Shown here piece by piece: positions 40,769 through 55,196 of a DNA stretch of 64,000 nt. Position 1 is the first letter of the stretch, and each line of letters starts with the position of its first letter. The DNA is from Sinomonas sp. P10A9 (GTDB lineage: Bacteria; Actinomycetota; Actinomycetes; Actinomycetales; Micrococcaceae): positions 1,674,001-1,738,000 of the forward strand of contig NZ_CP163302.1 of the NCBI RefSeq assembly GCF_041022165.1. The letters are read 5' to 3'. Under the pieces are notes generated by a model. The model did not search any database and had not been told where the DNA came from. It worked only from the letters and a program-made list of their open reading frames with translations. The position numbers and the translations under genes were made by a program.

Positions 40769-41515
40769 ATGGGAACCGACGCCGCTGGGCAGACCGACGA
40801 ACAGCTCCTCGAAGCGCTCCGCGGCGCGGCCGAGGGCATCCACAGCGAGCTGGCCCGGCTCAGCGACGAGTCCGTCGCGACTCCGTCCGAGCTGGCCGGC
40901 TGGACCCGCGGCCACGTGTTCGCGCACGTCGAGGGGATCGCCTCCGCCCTTGCACGCCAGGCCGAGCTCGCCCGCCGCCGCGAGCAGGCGGACCTGTACG
41001 ACGGTGGCATGCCCGCCCGCGATGCGGCCATCGAGGCCCATGCAGGGGGCGCCGCGGTCACCCACCGCGAGCGAGCCGGCGCCGCCGTCGACCGGTCCGT
41101 CGCGGCCTTCGCGGACCTCGAACCGGCCGACTGGGACGCGCCGGTGAGGTTCCGCCGTGGAGTGGCACGGGACGCCGCGCTGGCGCTGTGGCGCGAGCTC
41201 GTCATCCACCGCAGCGATCTCGGCACGGGCTGCACCCAGCAGGAGTGGTCTGACGCGTTCTGCCGGCACCTTGTGGGCTTCCTCGAGCCGCGCGTGCCCG
41301 AGGCGCGGGAATTCGTCCTGCGCCCGGCGTCCGGGGAGGAGATACGCCTCGGGGGCGGCAGCGACGCCGTCGTGCTCGAGGGTCGACTCCAAGACCTCGC
41401 GGCGTGGCTCGCCGGTCGGCCCGTCTCGCACGGCGCCGTCCGCGCCGAGCAGGACGGCGAGGCGGTGCCCCTGCCCGGGATCGGGCCCTGGCCGTCTGCC
41501 ATGGCCATCCAGTAG
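40769..41515 (+). CDS. Maleylpyruvate isomerase / mycothiol-dependent enzyme family protein
   Basis: 248 residues, DinB-like MDMPI domain: PSELAGWTRGHVFAHVEGIASAL carries the first His, and ALALWRELVIHRSDLG provides Glu and His of the metal site. The C-terminal part ends in the beta-rich MDMPI_C-like segment (VVLEGRLQDLAAWLAGR). In Corynebacterium a relative isomerises maleylpyruvate with mycothiol; most actinobacterial members have unknown substrates. Followed after 3 bp by the glycosylase gene. Confidence 0.82.
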   Translation: MGTDAAGQTDEQLLEALRGAAEGIHSELARLSDESVATPSELAGWTRGHVFAHVEGIASALARQAELARRREQADLYDGGMPARDAAIEAHAGGAAVTHRERAGAAVDRSVAAFADLEPADWDAPVRFRRGVARDAALALWRELVIHRSDLGTGCTQQEWSDAFCRHLVGFLEPRVPEAREFVLRPASGEEIRLGGGSDAVVLEGRLQDLAAWLAGRPVSHGAVRAEQDGEAVPLPGIGPWPSAMAIQ

Positions 41516-41518
41516 AGC

Positions 41519-42154
41519 ATGGATTTCGAAACCCTCGTCCGATGGCTCCTGCGCGACCCAGTCGCCGTGGCACCGGACCTCCTCGGCGCCGTTCTCACGC
41601 ATACGACGCCGGAGGGCACCGTGGGCGTTCGACTCACCGAGGTCGAGGCGTACCGCGGGCACCGCGACTCGGACCACCCCGACCCGGGCTCGCACTCCTA
41701 CAACGGCCGCACGCCGCGCAACGAGGTGATGTGGGGTCCGCCGGGCCACCTCTATGTCTACTTCACGTACGGCATGCACTTCTGCGCCAATGTGGTCTGC
41801 GGCCCGGCGGGGAGCTCGTCGGGGTGCCTCCTGCGTGCCGGGGAGATCGTGGAGGGCATCGATCTCGCGCGCTCCCGCCGTTCGGCGGCTCGCAGGGACG
41901 CCGACCTTGCCCGGGGCCCAGCGCGCCTCGCGCAGGCGCTGTCGATCGGCCGCGACGACAACGGGGCGACACTCGACGGCGCGTCCTTCCGCCTTGAACC
42001 ACCGGCCCACCGGGCCGCCGGGGTGCTGTCAGGCCCCCGGGTGGGTGTGGCGGGTGAGGGAGGCTCGGCGGACTATCTCTGGCGCTTCTGGCTCCCGGGC
42101 GAGCCGAGCGTCTCGACATACCGCGCAGCCAAGCCGCGCCCCGCCCGCGGGTAG
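41519..42154 (+). CDS. DNA-3-methyladenine glycosylase (AAG/MPG type)
   Basis: 211 residues. The AAG fold is recognised by LLGAVLTH near the start, the catalytic Glu in [45 protein letters not shown] (the GxxYVYxxYGMHxCxNVV signature) and [12 protein letters not shown]. It removes 3-methyladenine, hypoxanthine and other alkylated purines from DNA. Starts 3 bp after the stop of the MDMPI-type gene, so co-transcribed with it. GNAT gene is convergent. Confidence 0.92.
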   Translation: MDFETLVRWLLRDPVAVAPDLLGAVLTHTTPEGTVGVRLTEVEAYRGHRDSDHPDPGSHSYNGRTPRNEVMWGPPGHLYVYFTYGMHFCANVVCGPAGSSSGCLLRAGEIVEGIDLARSRRSAARRDADLARGPARLAQALSIGRDDNGATLDGASFRLEPPAHRAAGVLSGPRVGVAGEGGSADYLWRFWLPGEPSVSTYRAAKPRPARG

Positions 42155-42231
42155 GCATCACAGGCGTTGCCTTGTCAGGTCGGCGGGGTGTGGGCGGTGG
42201 GGCATTGCGGACGTGGCACCACCGGGGGCGC

Positions 42232-42843
42232 CTACGCGGCGTCGCCCGGCGCGAGCTCTCCAGGGCAGTCCCGCGGGGCGAGACGGGTCAGGAGCCGGGC
42301 GCGCACCATCGGCCATTCTGCCGTCAGCACGGAGAACACATCGGTGTCCACCCGCGCGCCGTCGTGCCCTGGGCGGTACGCGCGCAGTGTCCCCTCGTGG
42401 ACGGCTCCCAGCTTGAGGAGGGCCTGGGCACTGCGGCCATTCCGGCTGTCCACCCGGAAGGCGACGCGGCTCAGGCCCAGATCCTCGAACGCGTGGGAGA
42501 GGACGAGGAACTTCGTCGCCGCATTGATCCCCGTTCCCCAATAAGGGCGGGCAAAGAACGTGCCGCCCACCTCGGCGCGGCCGAGGCGCACATCGACGTC
42601 GTAGAGCCCCGTGGTGCCCACGAGGGAACCGGTGAGCTCGTCCGCCGCGGCGAACGGCAGCGTGGAAGGATCCTCGAGGCGCGCGGCGAAGAGCTCGGCG
42701 AGGTCCTCGATCGAGTCGGGGCGGCGTGCGGCCATGCCGGACCACAGCCCTTCATCGATGTGGTGGAAGAGATGCTCCGCGTGCAGTGGCGAAAGCGGAA
42801 GCAGACGGACGCCGTTCCCGGCGAGCGTGAGCTCATGATGCAT
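42232..42843 (-). CDS. GNAT family N-acetyltransferase (RimJ/RimL-like)
   Basis: 203 residues. Acetyl-CoA-binding region around RPYWGTGINAATKFLVLSHAFE (the Q/RxxGxG/A motif as YWGTGINA) and RVAFRVDSRNGRSAQALLKLGAVHEGTLR, where N-x-RS-ALxKLG is typical of RimJ/RimL-like ribosomal-protein or small-molecule acetyltransferases. ATG at 42843; no clear ribosome site, and no convincing -10 is visible. Substrate unknown. Confidence 0.85.
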   Translation of the reverse strand: MHHELTLAGNGVRLLPLSPLHAEHLFHHIDEGLWSGMAARRPDSIEDLAELFAARLEDPSTLPFAAADELTGSLVGTTGLYDVDVRLGRAEVGGTFFARPYWGTGINAATKFLVLSHAFEDLGLSRVAFRVDSRNGRSAQALLKLGAVHEGTLRAYRPGHDGARVDTDVFSVLTAEWPMVRARLLTRLAPRDCPGELAPGDAA

Positions 42844-42912
42844 GCGGATATTGAAGCACCCCGAAGCCCGTCTGAATACGCCCTCGCGGCCTATGTGGAC
42901 GTGAACTTTCGG

Positions 42913-42918
42913 TAACGT
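42913..42918 (+). promoter_or_regulatory. Leaderless -10 box (TAACGT) of apt
   Basis: TAACGT ends 6 nt before the GTG at 42925, fixing that start. Confidence 0.5.
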
Positions 42919-42924
42919 GGACCT

Positions 42925-43521
42925 GTGAATGAACCGAGCCCCGAAACGACGCCCCTCAGCCCCGCCCGAGCGGGCACCCCAGCACCCGAGAAGCAGGCTG
43001 TGGAGGACGTTCTGGACCGGTTGTGCGCCACGGTGCCGGACTATCCCAAACCGGGGATCACGTTCAAGGACCTCACCCCCGTCTTCGCCGATCCGGAGGG
43101 GTTCCGGACCATCGTCGACGCGATCATCGCTCCCTTCCTCGGCCGGTTCGACCTCGTGGCCGGGATCGAGGCGCGCGGGTTCCTCCTGGCTGCTGCGGCC
43201 GCCTACGCGGCCGGCACGGGCGTCCTGACGGTCCGCAAGGCCGGCAAGCTTCCCCGCACCACCTTCACCGAGGAATACGCCCTCGAATACGGCACAGCCG
43301 CCCTCGAGGTCCACACGACCGATATCCCGCAGGGCGCACGGGTCCTGGTCCTGGACGACGTCCTCGCCACGGGCGGCACGGTGGGTGCGGCGGTGCGGCT
43401 CGTCAACCGCAGCGGAGGGACCGTGGTCGGCGTCGGGGTCGTGCTCGAACTCGACGGACTCGGGGGTCGGGCTGCGCTCGCGGGGCAGGAGATCCACTCG
43501 CTCCAGTGCGTCGGCGGCTGA
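42925..43521 (+). CDS. apt: Adenine phosphoribosyltransferase
   Basis: 198 residues, type I phosphoribosyltransferase; adenine plus PRPP to AMP. The PRPP loop is VLVLDDVLATGGT at about residues 134-146, the hood region PDYPKPGITFKDLTPVF and AGIEARGF are those of Apt. An N-terminal Pro/Glu-rich leader of about 30 residues precedes the fold. Start fixed by TAACGT 6 nt upstream. The region after the gene (to 43611) carries the promoter of the helicase-like gene. Confidence 0.94.
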   Translation: MNEPSPETTPLSPARAGTPAPEKQAVEDVLDRLCATVPDYPKPGITFKDLTPVFADPEGFRTIVDAIIAPFLGRFDLVAGIEARGFLLAAAAAYAAGTGVLTVRKAGKLPRTTFTEEYALEYGTAALEVHTTDIPQGARVLVLDDVLATGGTVGAAVRLVNRSGGTVVGVGVVLELDGLGGRAALAGQEIHSLQCVGG

Positions 43522-43570
43522 TCCCTGTCGTGTTCCCTGCAGGGTTTCCGTCTGTTCACCGGAATCGCTG

Positions 43571-43576
43571 TAGAAT
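43571..43576 (+). promoter_or_regulatory. -10 box (TAGAAT) of the HelR-like gene
   Basis: TAGAAT lies 36 nt before the ATG at 43612, giving a short leader with GGGGAAGG as ribosome site. A 10-bp palindrome (CCCTGCAGGG, 43535-43544) sits 26 bp upstream. It is not the rifamycin-associated element sequence. Confidence 0.4.
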
Positions 43577-43611
43577 GGACGGTCAATCTTTTCTGACAGG
43601 GGAAGGCAAGG

Positions 43612-45906
43612 ATGCTCGACGCCGATCTCGCCCATGAACGGGTCTACGTCAAGGGTCTCTACACGAGACTCGACGAACTGCGCGAGGAAAAGCGCACTCA
43701 GCTCGCGGCGGTCCGGAAAGCCGGCGCGATCGGCTCGATCCAGAACATTTCGGAGCGTGACGCGTTCGCCGCGATGTATGAGGACCGGCTCGCCCAGCTC
43801 GATGCCGTCGAGGACCGGCTGGTCTTCGGCCGACTCGACCTCGACGGCGGCGAGTCCCAGTACATCGGGCGCATCGGGCTCAGCACGGAGGATCTGCGCC
43901 GTCTCATGGTGGATTGGCGCGCCCCCGAGGCGAGCCACTTCTACCAGGCCACGGCGTTCGACCGCCAAGGGGTGCGGCGCCGCCGGCACCTGATTCTGCA
44001 GGGCCGGGATGTGAAGGCCATCGAGGACGACGTCCTCGATGCGGAGATGCTCGCCGACGGCGGGGCGCACCATCAGGGCGAGGGTGCGCTGCTCGCGGCG
44101 CTGAACTCGAAGCGCACGGGCCGCATGGCGGATATCGTGAGCACGATCCAGGCCGAGCAGGACCGGATCATCCGCGCACCCATGTCCGGGGCCCTCGTGG
44201 TCCAGGGCGGACCGGGCACCGGCAAGACCGCCGTCGCCCTCCATCGGGCCGCCTACCTTCTGTACTCGCACCGCGACCGCCTCAAGAGCGCCGGTGTGCT
44301 GCTCGTAGGCCCGTCGTCGTCCTTCATGAAGTACATCGAGCGGGTCCTGCCCTCGCTCGGCGAGACCGGTGTGGTCATGTCGAGCGTCGGCCGCCTCATG
44401 CCCGGGATCACCGGCGTCCCCGAGGCGGACGCACGCGTCGCCGCACTCAAGGGCAGCCAGCGCATGGTGGGTCTCATCGCGGCCGCCGTCGCGAACCGGC
44501 AGCGCATCCCGGCCACCGAGCGCATCCTCGACGTCGAGGGATACAAGATCCTCCTCTCGCCCCGCCAGGTGCGGCGCGCCCGGGACAAGGCCCGGGCAAC
44601 CGGCAAGCCGTACAACGAGGCGCGCAACACGTTCGTCAAGATCCTGCTGCGCGAGCTCACGGAGCAGCTCCAGTCCAAGGTCGAGGCGAGCGGCTCGGGC
44701 AACACGACCGACCGGTCCTACCTTGCCGAGGACGTACGCCAGTCCCGCGACGTGCGAGTCGCCGTGAACCTGTGCTGGATGCCGATGACGGCGGAGAAGC
44801 TCGTCTCGGAGCTCTTCGGCCGGCGCAGCATCCTGGACTCTGTGGCGGCCGGCTTCACCGAAGAGGAGCGCGACCTCCTGCGCCGCCCCGTCGATGCGCC
44901 CTGGACCGAGGCGGACGTCCCGCTCCTCGATGAGGCCGCTGAGCTGCTCGGCGAGCTCGACGCAAGCACAGGGCACGAGGCGGCCCGGCGCGAGTCGGAG
45001 CGTCGCCGGGACCTCGAGAACGCCCAGCAGACCCTCGCGAACATCGACGCGTCCCTGCGCGACCAGGGCATCGACGGAGTGGTGGGTGCGGAGGAACTCG
45101 TCGCGTTCCAGCAGGAGCAGGAAACGCGCATGACGGCGGCCGAGCGCGCCGTCGGCGACCGCACCTGGGCGTACGGGCACATCATCGTCGACGAGGCGCA
45201 GGAACTGTCCTACATGCAGTGGCGCCTGCTCGTGCGCCGCTGCCCGGTCAAGTCCTTCACGATCGTGGGCGACATCGCCCAGACGTCCGCGGCGGCCGGA
45301 GCGTCGTCGTGGGGGAGGGCACTGCGTCCGTTCTTCGGCGACCGCTGGACGCTCGAGGAGCTCACCGTCAACTACCGCACGCCGAGCCAGATCACGGAGG
45401 CCGCGACGCGCATGGCGGCTGCCGCCGGACTCGTCGTGTCGACGCCCAAGGCCGTTCGCGAGGGCCGCTGGGATCCGATCGTCGAACGCGTGACCCCCGC
45501 CGCGGACGGCACTGCCGGGCACGGCGACGGCAGCAGCGCTGTGGTCCGGCGCCTCCTCGAGGTCCTCCCGGGAGAGCTCGAGGCGGCCGACGGCGGACTG
45601 GTCGCCGTCATCGCGAACGGTCCCCTCGTGCGCACGGCCCGCGAGGCCCTCCGCGCGGCGTACGGGAAGCGCGTGGGCAGCGGCGCCGGAAGCTTCGAGC
45701 AGGACATCGTGGTGCTCGATCCCCGGGAGGCGAAGGGCCTCGAGTTCGACGTCGTCGTGGTCCTCGAACCATCGGCCCTGCTGGACCATGAGCACGGCAA
45801 GGTGGGTGACCTGTACGTGGCGATGACGCGCCCCACACAGCGCCTCAGGCTCATCTCCGAGGGGCCCCTCCCCGCCGGGATCGGGCAGGTGGCGGCGGGC
45901 GCGTGA
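43612..45906 (+). CDS. HelD/HelR-type RNA polymerase recycling ATPase
   Basis: 764 residues, UvrD/Rep-like SF1 fold without the N-terminal UvrD start: a coiled-coil arm (residues 1-75) precedes the nucleotide fold, Walker A QGGPGTGKTAVALHR at about 198-212, Walker B/DEAQ as IIVDEAQELSYMQW at about 525, Q-SYMQWR, motif III GDIAQTSAAAGASSW, motif IV-V NYRTPSQI and VAMTRPTQRL at the C-terminus. These are HelD marks: the protein rescues stalled RNA polymerase from DNA, and class II actinobacterial members (HelR) protect against rifampicin. Stop overlaps the tyrS region. Confidence 0.9.
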   Translation: MLDADLAHERVYVKGLYTRLDELREEKRTQLAAVRKAGAIGSIQNISERDAFAAMYEDRLAQLDAVEDRLVFGRLDLDGGESQYIGRIGLSTEDLRRLMVDWRAPEASHFYQATAFDRQGVRRRRHLILQGRDVKAIEDDVLDAEMLADGGAHHQGEGALLAALNSKRTGRMADIVSTIQAEQDRIIRAPMSGALVVQGGPGTGKTAVALHRAAYLLYSHRDRLKSAGVLLVGPSSSFMKYIERVLPSLGETGVVMSSVGRLMPGITGVPEADARVAALKGSQRMVGLIAAAVANRQRIPATERILDVEGYKILLSPRQVRRARDKARATGKPYNEARNTFVKILLRELTEQLQSKVEASGSGNTTDRSYLAEDVRQSRDVRVAVNLCWMPMTAEKLVSELFGRRSILDSVAAGFTEEERDLLRRPVDAPWTEADVPLLDEAAELLGELDASTGHEAARRESERRRDLENAQQTLANIDASLRDQGIDGVVGAEELVAFQQEQETRMTAAERAVGDRTWAYGHIIVDEAQELSYMQWRLLVRRCPVKSFTIVGDIAQTSAAAGASSWGRALRPFFGDRWTLEELTVNYRTPSQITEAATRMAAAAGLVVSTPKAVREGRWDPIVERVTPAADGTAGHGDGSSAVVRRLLEVLPGELEAADGGLVAVIANGPLVRTAREALRAAYGKRVGSGAGSFEQDIVVLDPREAKGLEFDVVVVLEPSALLDHEHGKVGDLYVAMTRPTQRLRLISEGPLPAGIGQVAAGA

Positions 45907-45923
45907 CTGATACCGTAGAAGCC

Positions 45924-47234
45924 GTGCCGCAGACAGCAATCCTCGACGCCCAGAAGAACGATCCGAGCTTCCCCAACATCTGGCAGGAACTCGTGTGGCG
46001 TGGACTCGTCCACGTCTCGACGGACGAGACGGAGCTCGAGGAGCTTCTCGCTGGAGACCCGATCACCTATTACTGCGGCTTCGACCCGACTGCCCCGAGC
46101 CTCCACCTCGGCAATCTGGTCCAGCTCCTCGTGCTGCGTAGGCTCCAGCTCGCGGGCCACAGGCCGCTCGGACTCGTCGGCGGCTCCACTGGGCTCATCG
46201 GCGATCCCCGCCCCACGGCGGAGCGCACCCTCAATACGAAGGACACGGTTGCCGAATGGGTCGGCTACCTGAGGGCTCAAGTGAGCCGTTTCCTCTCGTT
46301 CGAGGGCGAGAACACCGCCCGGATCGTGAACAATCTCGACTGGACCGCGCCGATGTCCGCGATCGACTTCCTCCGCGAGGTCGGCAAGCACTTTCGCGTC
46401 GGAACGATGCTGAGGAAGGACGCCGTGGCCTCGCGGCTGAACTCGGACGAGGGTATCTCGTACACCGAATTCAGCTACCAGATTCTCCAGGGCATGGACT
46501 ACCTCGAGCTGTACCGCCAGTACGGCTGCGTGCTCGAGACAGGCGGCTCCGACCAGTGGGGCAACCTCACGAGCGGCACCGAGCTGATCCGCAAGGTCGA
46601 GGGGAAGACCGTCCACGCGCTCGGCACACCCCTCATCACGAACTCCGATGGCACCAAGTTCGGAAAGAGCGAAGGCAACGCCATCTGGCTCGACGCCGCG
46701 ATGTGCTCGCCGTACTCGTTCTACCAGTTCTGGCTCAACGCCACGGACGCCGATGTGGTCGACCGGCTCAAGGTCTTCACGTTCCTCACGCGCGCCGAGA
46801 TCGAGGAGCTTGAGACCGCCGTCAGGGAACGTCCCTTCGCCCGAGAGGCGCAGCGTCGTCTCGCATGCGAGGTGACATCCCTCGTGCACGGCGTCGAGGC
46901 AACGGAAAAGGTCATCGCAGCCTCGGCCGCGCTCTTCGGCAACGGCGACCTCGACGTCCTCGACGAGGGCACGCTCTCCGCCGCGACCGCAGAGCTCACG
47001 ACGGCGGCCGTGACGCCCGCGCAGCTCGGGATCGTCGAGCTTCTCATCGCCACGGGCCTCGCTGAGAGCAAGTCCGCCGCGCGTCGCACCGTGGGCGAAG
47101 GCGGCGCCTACGTGAACAATGCGAAGATCACTGACCCAGAGGCGATCGTCGCCGCTGAGGATGCCCTGCATGGGAAGTACTTCCTCGTCCGCCGGGGCAA
47201 GAAGAACCTCGCGACCGCTGTCCTCGAGGGCTGA
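45924..47234 (+). CDS. tyrS: Tyrosine-tRNA ligase
   Basis: 436 residues, class I synthetase: HIGH-like SLHLGN (about 50-55), KMSKS-like KFGKSEGN (about 243-250), YFDPT as CGFDPTAPS, the Tyr-binding DWTAPMSAIDFLREVGKHF, and a C-terminal S4-like domain (GLAESKSAARRTVGEGGAYVNN). I prefer the GTG at 45924 because TACCGT (45911-45916) ends 7 nt before it, the leaderless pattern of the window; a GTG at 45903 overlapping the previous stop (GTGA) would add 7 residues and is the alternative. No T-box. Confidence 0.95.
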   Translation: MPQTAILDAQKNDPSFPNIWQELVWRGLVHVSTDETELEELLAGDPITYYCGFDPTAPSLHLGNLVQLLVLRRLQLAGHRPLGLVGGSTGLIGDPRPTAERTLNTKDTVAEWVGYLRAQVSRFLSFEGENTARIVNNLDWTAPMSAIDFLREVGKHFRVGTMLRKDAVASRLNSDEGISYTEFSYQILQGMDYLELYRQYGCVLETGGSDQWGNLTSGTELIRKVEGKTVHALGTPLITNSDGTKFGKSEGNAIWLDAAMCSPYSFYQFWLNATDADVVDRLKVFTFLTRAEIEELETAVRERPFAREAQRRLACEVTSLVHGVEATEKVIAASAALFGNGDLDVLDEGTLSAATAELTTAAVTPAQLGIVELLIATGLAESKSAARRTVGEGGAYVNNAKITDPEAIVAAEDALHGKYFLVRRGKKNLATAVLEG

Positions 47235-47281
47235 GGCCGCCTGCCGGGTGACCGGCAGATGAACTCTTGCTCACATCAGCC

Positions 47282-47305
47282 GCCTCCGTCCTCCAAGACG
47301 GAGGC
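47282..47305 (+). terminator. Terminator after tyrS
   Basis: GCCTCCGTC (47282-47290) and GACGGAGGC (47297-47305) form a perfect 9-bp stem with a 6-nt loop, 48 bp after the tyrS stop. No T-run. The pyruvate kinase-like gene starts 20 bp downstream. Confidence 0.55.
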
Positions 47306-47324
47306 TGCGTGGCATGGTAGACAC

Positions 47325-49208
47325 ATGACCGAGCGGGTGCAGGAAGGCGACTCCGGGCCTTTGACGGCCTCGGACGGGCCCGCTCCACGCCTGTCACCCG
47401 AGATCCTCTCAGAACTCGGCCTCCTGCTCGACGAGGTCCTCGGGCTTCTGGACGTGGCGCGCGCAGCCGAGGCAGCGCATGCGTCCGTGATCGCCTCGGT
47501 ACACCCGCGCCACCGGGACAGCGCCGCCAACCTCGTCCAGTACGTCGCCCTGAGAGGCCGCGACATCAGAGACCTCCAGATGCGCCTCGCATCGTTCGGC
47601 CTCTCCTCGATGGGCCGTATTGAAGCACGTGTCGAGGCCAACCTCGAAGCAGTGTCCATCGCGCTCGCGCTCCTGTGCGGCCGGCGCGACGTGCCGATAC
47701 AGCGCCGCCCGGACCTGACCGCGGGCCCACGCCGGCTTGATGCCAACGCTGCCTCCCTGCTCGGCCCCCAGCCCGGGCATCGCGTCTCGCGCATCATGGT
47801 CACCTTCCCGTCCGAGGCGGCGACGGACGCGGGCCTGGTGGCGCGCATGATGGACGCAGGCATGGATGTCGCCCGGATCAACTGTGCCCACGACGGCCCG
47901 CGGGCCTGGGCAGCGATGGCAGCGAATGTCCGGACCGCCGCCGGGGGCGGGGACTGCCGCATCTCCATGGACCTCGCCGGGCCCAAGCTGCGCACGGGCC
48001 CGGTGGCCCCCGGTCCCGAAGTGCTGAAGGTCCGGCCGAAGCGCTCGGCGACAGGCGTCGTCGTCGAGCCGTCCCGCCTCGCGCTAGTGCCTGCCGCGCA
48101 GGGCGGCGTCGACGTGCCCGAGGGCCTCCCGCGCCTACCGATCGACGACGCGGACTGGCTCGCTTCCCTGCGAACGGGCGGTTCGGTCAGCCTCATCGAC
48201 GCGAGTGGTGCGCGCAGGCGCCTGTCGGTGGTCCACGGACGCGACGGGTGGGTAGAGGCCATGACGGACAAGACCGTCTACTTCGCCACTGGCCTCCGTC
48301 TGCGGAGCCATGGTCACCGCTCGGCCCGCATTGGGACGATTCCTGCACTGCCCGGCGCCCATCTTGTGCGGGCAGGGGAGCAGGTCGTGCTCACGCGATC
48401 CATGGAGCCGGGTCCCGTGGTCACCGGTGGACCCCACCGCATCGGCTGCTCCCTTCCGCAGGCCTTCGACGACGTCCGGCCGGGCGATCGGGTGTGGCTC
48501 GACGATGGCAAGATCGGCGGCGTCGTCCGCACTGTCACCGCCGAGGCGATGACGGTTGATGTGCTCACTGCCGGCGTCAACGGCGTGCGTCTGCGTGCCG
48601 AAAAGGGCATCAACTTCCCGGACAGCGAACTGAGCGTGCGCGCCCTCACGACGGACGATCTTGCCGCGCTGGATCACGTGGTTCGCCACGCGGACATGGT
48701 CAATGCCTCATTCGTCCGCACCGCGGGGGACGTGATCGCGCTCCTCGACGCCGTGCGGGCCCGCGGCCGTCAGGACCTCGGTATCGTGCTGAAGATCGAG
48801 ACCGTCGAGGCCTTCGAGAACCTTCCCCAGATCCTCCTCGCAGCCATGCAGACGCCGGACCTCGGCGTGATGATTGCGAGAGGCGACCTCGCCGTCGAGG
48901 CAGGCTTTGAGCGCCTGGCCGAGGTTCAAGAACAGATCCTGTGGATCTGCGAGGCCGCGCACGTGCCTGTCATCTGGGCCACCCAGGTCCTGGACACCAT
49001 GGCGCGGACTGGGCTTCCGAGTCGTGCAGAGGTGACTGACGCCGCGATGGCCGACCGGGCCGAATGCGTCATGCTCAACAAGGGACCCTTCATTGTCGAA
49101 GCCATCGGCTTCCTCGCGGGGATCCTCACGCGGATGCAGGCGCACATGAGCAAGAAGCGCACACTCCTGCGACGCCTGCGCAGCTGGTCACTCGACGCCG
49201 AAGACTGA
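47325..49208 (+). CDS. Atypical pyruvate kinase
   Basis: 627 residues against about 470 for standard Pyk. The first 130 residues form a helical extension without clear homologue (repeats of Ala/Leu, then RRPDLTAGPRRLDAN). The catalytic barrel follows: ARINCAHDG (usual RxNFSHG), MDLAGPKLRTG, a long B-domain region, KIET (catalytic Lys), MIARGDLAVE and ATQVLDTMARTGLPSRAEVTDAA. The core residues are kept but several motif positions deviate, and the C-terminal allosteric domain is absent; the chain ends in basic KKRTLLRRLRSW. The ATG at 47325 has CATGGT 6 nt before it. It may be a second, differently regulated Pyk. Confidence 0.8.
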   Translation: MTERVQEGDSGPLTASDGPAPRLSPEILSELGLLLDEVLGLLDVARAAEAAHASVIASVHPRHRDSAANLVQYVALRGRDIRDLQMRLASFGLSSMGRIEARVEANLEAVSIALALLCGRRDVPIQRRPDLTAGPRRLDANAASLLGPQPGHRVSRIMVTFPSEAATDAGLVARMMDAGMDVARINCAHDGPRAWAAMAANVRTAAGGGDCRISMDLAGPKLRTGPVAPGPEVLKVRPKRSATGVVVEPSRLALVPAAQGGVDVPEGLPRLPIDDADWLASLRTGGSVSLIDASGARRRLSVVHGRDGWVEAMTDKTVYFATGLRLRSHGHRSARIGTIPALPGAHLVRAGEQVVLTRSMEPGPVVTGGPHRIGCSLPQAFDDVRPGDRVWLDDGKIGGVVRTVTAEAMTVDVLTAGVNGVRLRAEKGINFPDSELSVRALTTDDLAALDHVVRHADMVNASFVRTAGDVIALLDAVRARGRQDLGIVLKIETVEAFENLPQILLAAMQTPDLGVMIARGDLAVEAGFERLAEVQEQILWICEAAHVPVIWATQVLDTMARTGLPSRAEVTDAAMADRAECVMLNKGPFIVEAIGFLAGILTRMQAHMSKKRTLLRRLRSWSLDAED

Positions 49209-49267
49209 CCGCGCCCCCGCCCCTTGCGCCCACTTGGTACGGCCGGCCGGGCACCGGTGAGGTCAAC

Positions 49268-49296
49268 TTGCACGCACGCGGAGCAGGGGGTAATGT
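49268..49296 (+). promoter_or_regulatory. rrn promoter P1
   Basis: TTGCAC (49268-49273), a 17-bp spacer and TAATGT (49291-49296), about 380 bp before 16S. Confidence 0.65.
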
Positions 49297-49419
49297 AGTC
49301 CGAGTCGCCGCCGCAGGGCGGGGACAGAATCCCCAACAACTTAGCCGAGAAATGCTCGGATCGCCGGAATTCCGGCGCTTCTGCAGCGCCTCGGGGCAGG
49401 TTTCGGATAAAACGCGGAT

Positions 49420-49448
49420 TTGCTTCTGCGGTCGGAAATCGGTAAAGT
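49420..49448 (+). promoter_or_regulatory. rrn promoter P2
   Basis: TTGCTT (49420-49425), a 17-bp spacer and TAAAGT (49443-49448), about 230 bp before 16S. Together with P1 this gives the tandem promoter structure usual for rrn operons. Confidence 0.65.
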
Positions 49449-49510
49449 TGTGGATCGTGCTTCAGGGAAGTGCGCGGCTGAAATGGCCTAGCGCGTTACC
49501 TGGGGGCCTG

Positions 49511-49531
49511 TTGTTTGAGAACTCAATAGTG
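49511..49531 (+). promoter_or_regulatory. rrn leader boxA-like antitermination element
   Basis: TTGTTTGAGAACTCAATAGTG. The same TTGTTTGAGAACT core returns at 51624 before 23S. This is the actinobacterial rrn boxA/processing element. Confidence 0.6.
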
Positions 49532-49676
49532 TGCCAAGTTTTGTTGATGCCGTTTTTTTGGTGTCTTTTGCCCGGTGCTGTGCCGCTCCTGTGGTGTGGT
49601 GCCGGGTGTTGATGCCGGATCATTTTCTGTCGGCCTGGCTGCCTTATTTTCCTGGGGTGCCGGGTCGGCGTGTTTT

Positions 49677-54870
<5,194 letters not shown>

Positions 54871-55063
54871 CACCACACCCACCACCCCCAAAAGGGCGGC
54901 CCGGGTGCGGGAACGAAACCATGCTACGCGTCCACCATACGGTCCCCAGACAACAAACCCCAGGGAACCAGCCACAGCAGAACACCACAACCGAACAACG
55001 ACTCACGGAACACCGTGACCACACACTTCCCCACCCCCACACCCGGGGGCGCGCGGAGCAAGG

Positions 55064-55183
55064 GTTACGGCGGCCACAGCGTGGGGGAAACGCCCGGACC
55101 CATCCCGAACCCGGAAGCTAAGACCCACAGCGCCGATGGTACTGCACCCGCCAGGGTGTGGGAGAGTAGGACACCGCCGGACA
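55064..55183 (+). rRNA. rrf: 5S ribosomal RNA
   Basis: About 120 nt, from GTTACGGCGGCCACAGCG to ACACCGCCGGACA; the ends pair (GGCGG/CCGCC). The inner CCCGAACCCGGAAGCTAAG block is diagnostic. 193 nt separate it from 23S; that spacer holds no tRNA. Confidence 0.96.
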
Positions 55184-55196
55184 ACCATTCAAGGCA

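Noticed and set aside
43522..43611. Rifamycin-associated element upstream of the HelR-like gene
   Set aside because: The palindrome CCCTGCAGGG does not match the 19-bp GGGGCTTGCGGCAAGCCCC element.
49209..49676. Small open frames before 16S
   Set aside because: The region is the rrn leader with two promoters and a boxA-like element; no ribosome site or recognised product.
54871..55063. Gene or tRNA between 23S and 5S
   Set aside because: A-rich spacer with CCACC repeats; no fold or motif recognised.
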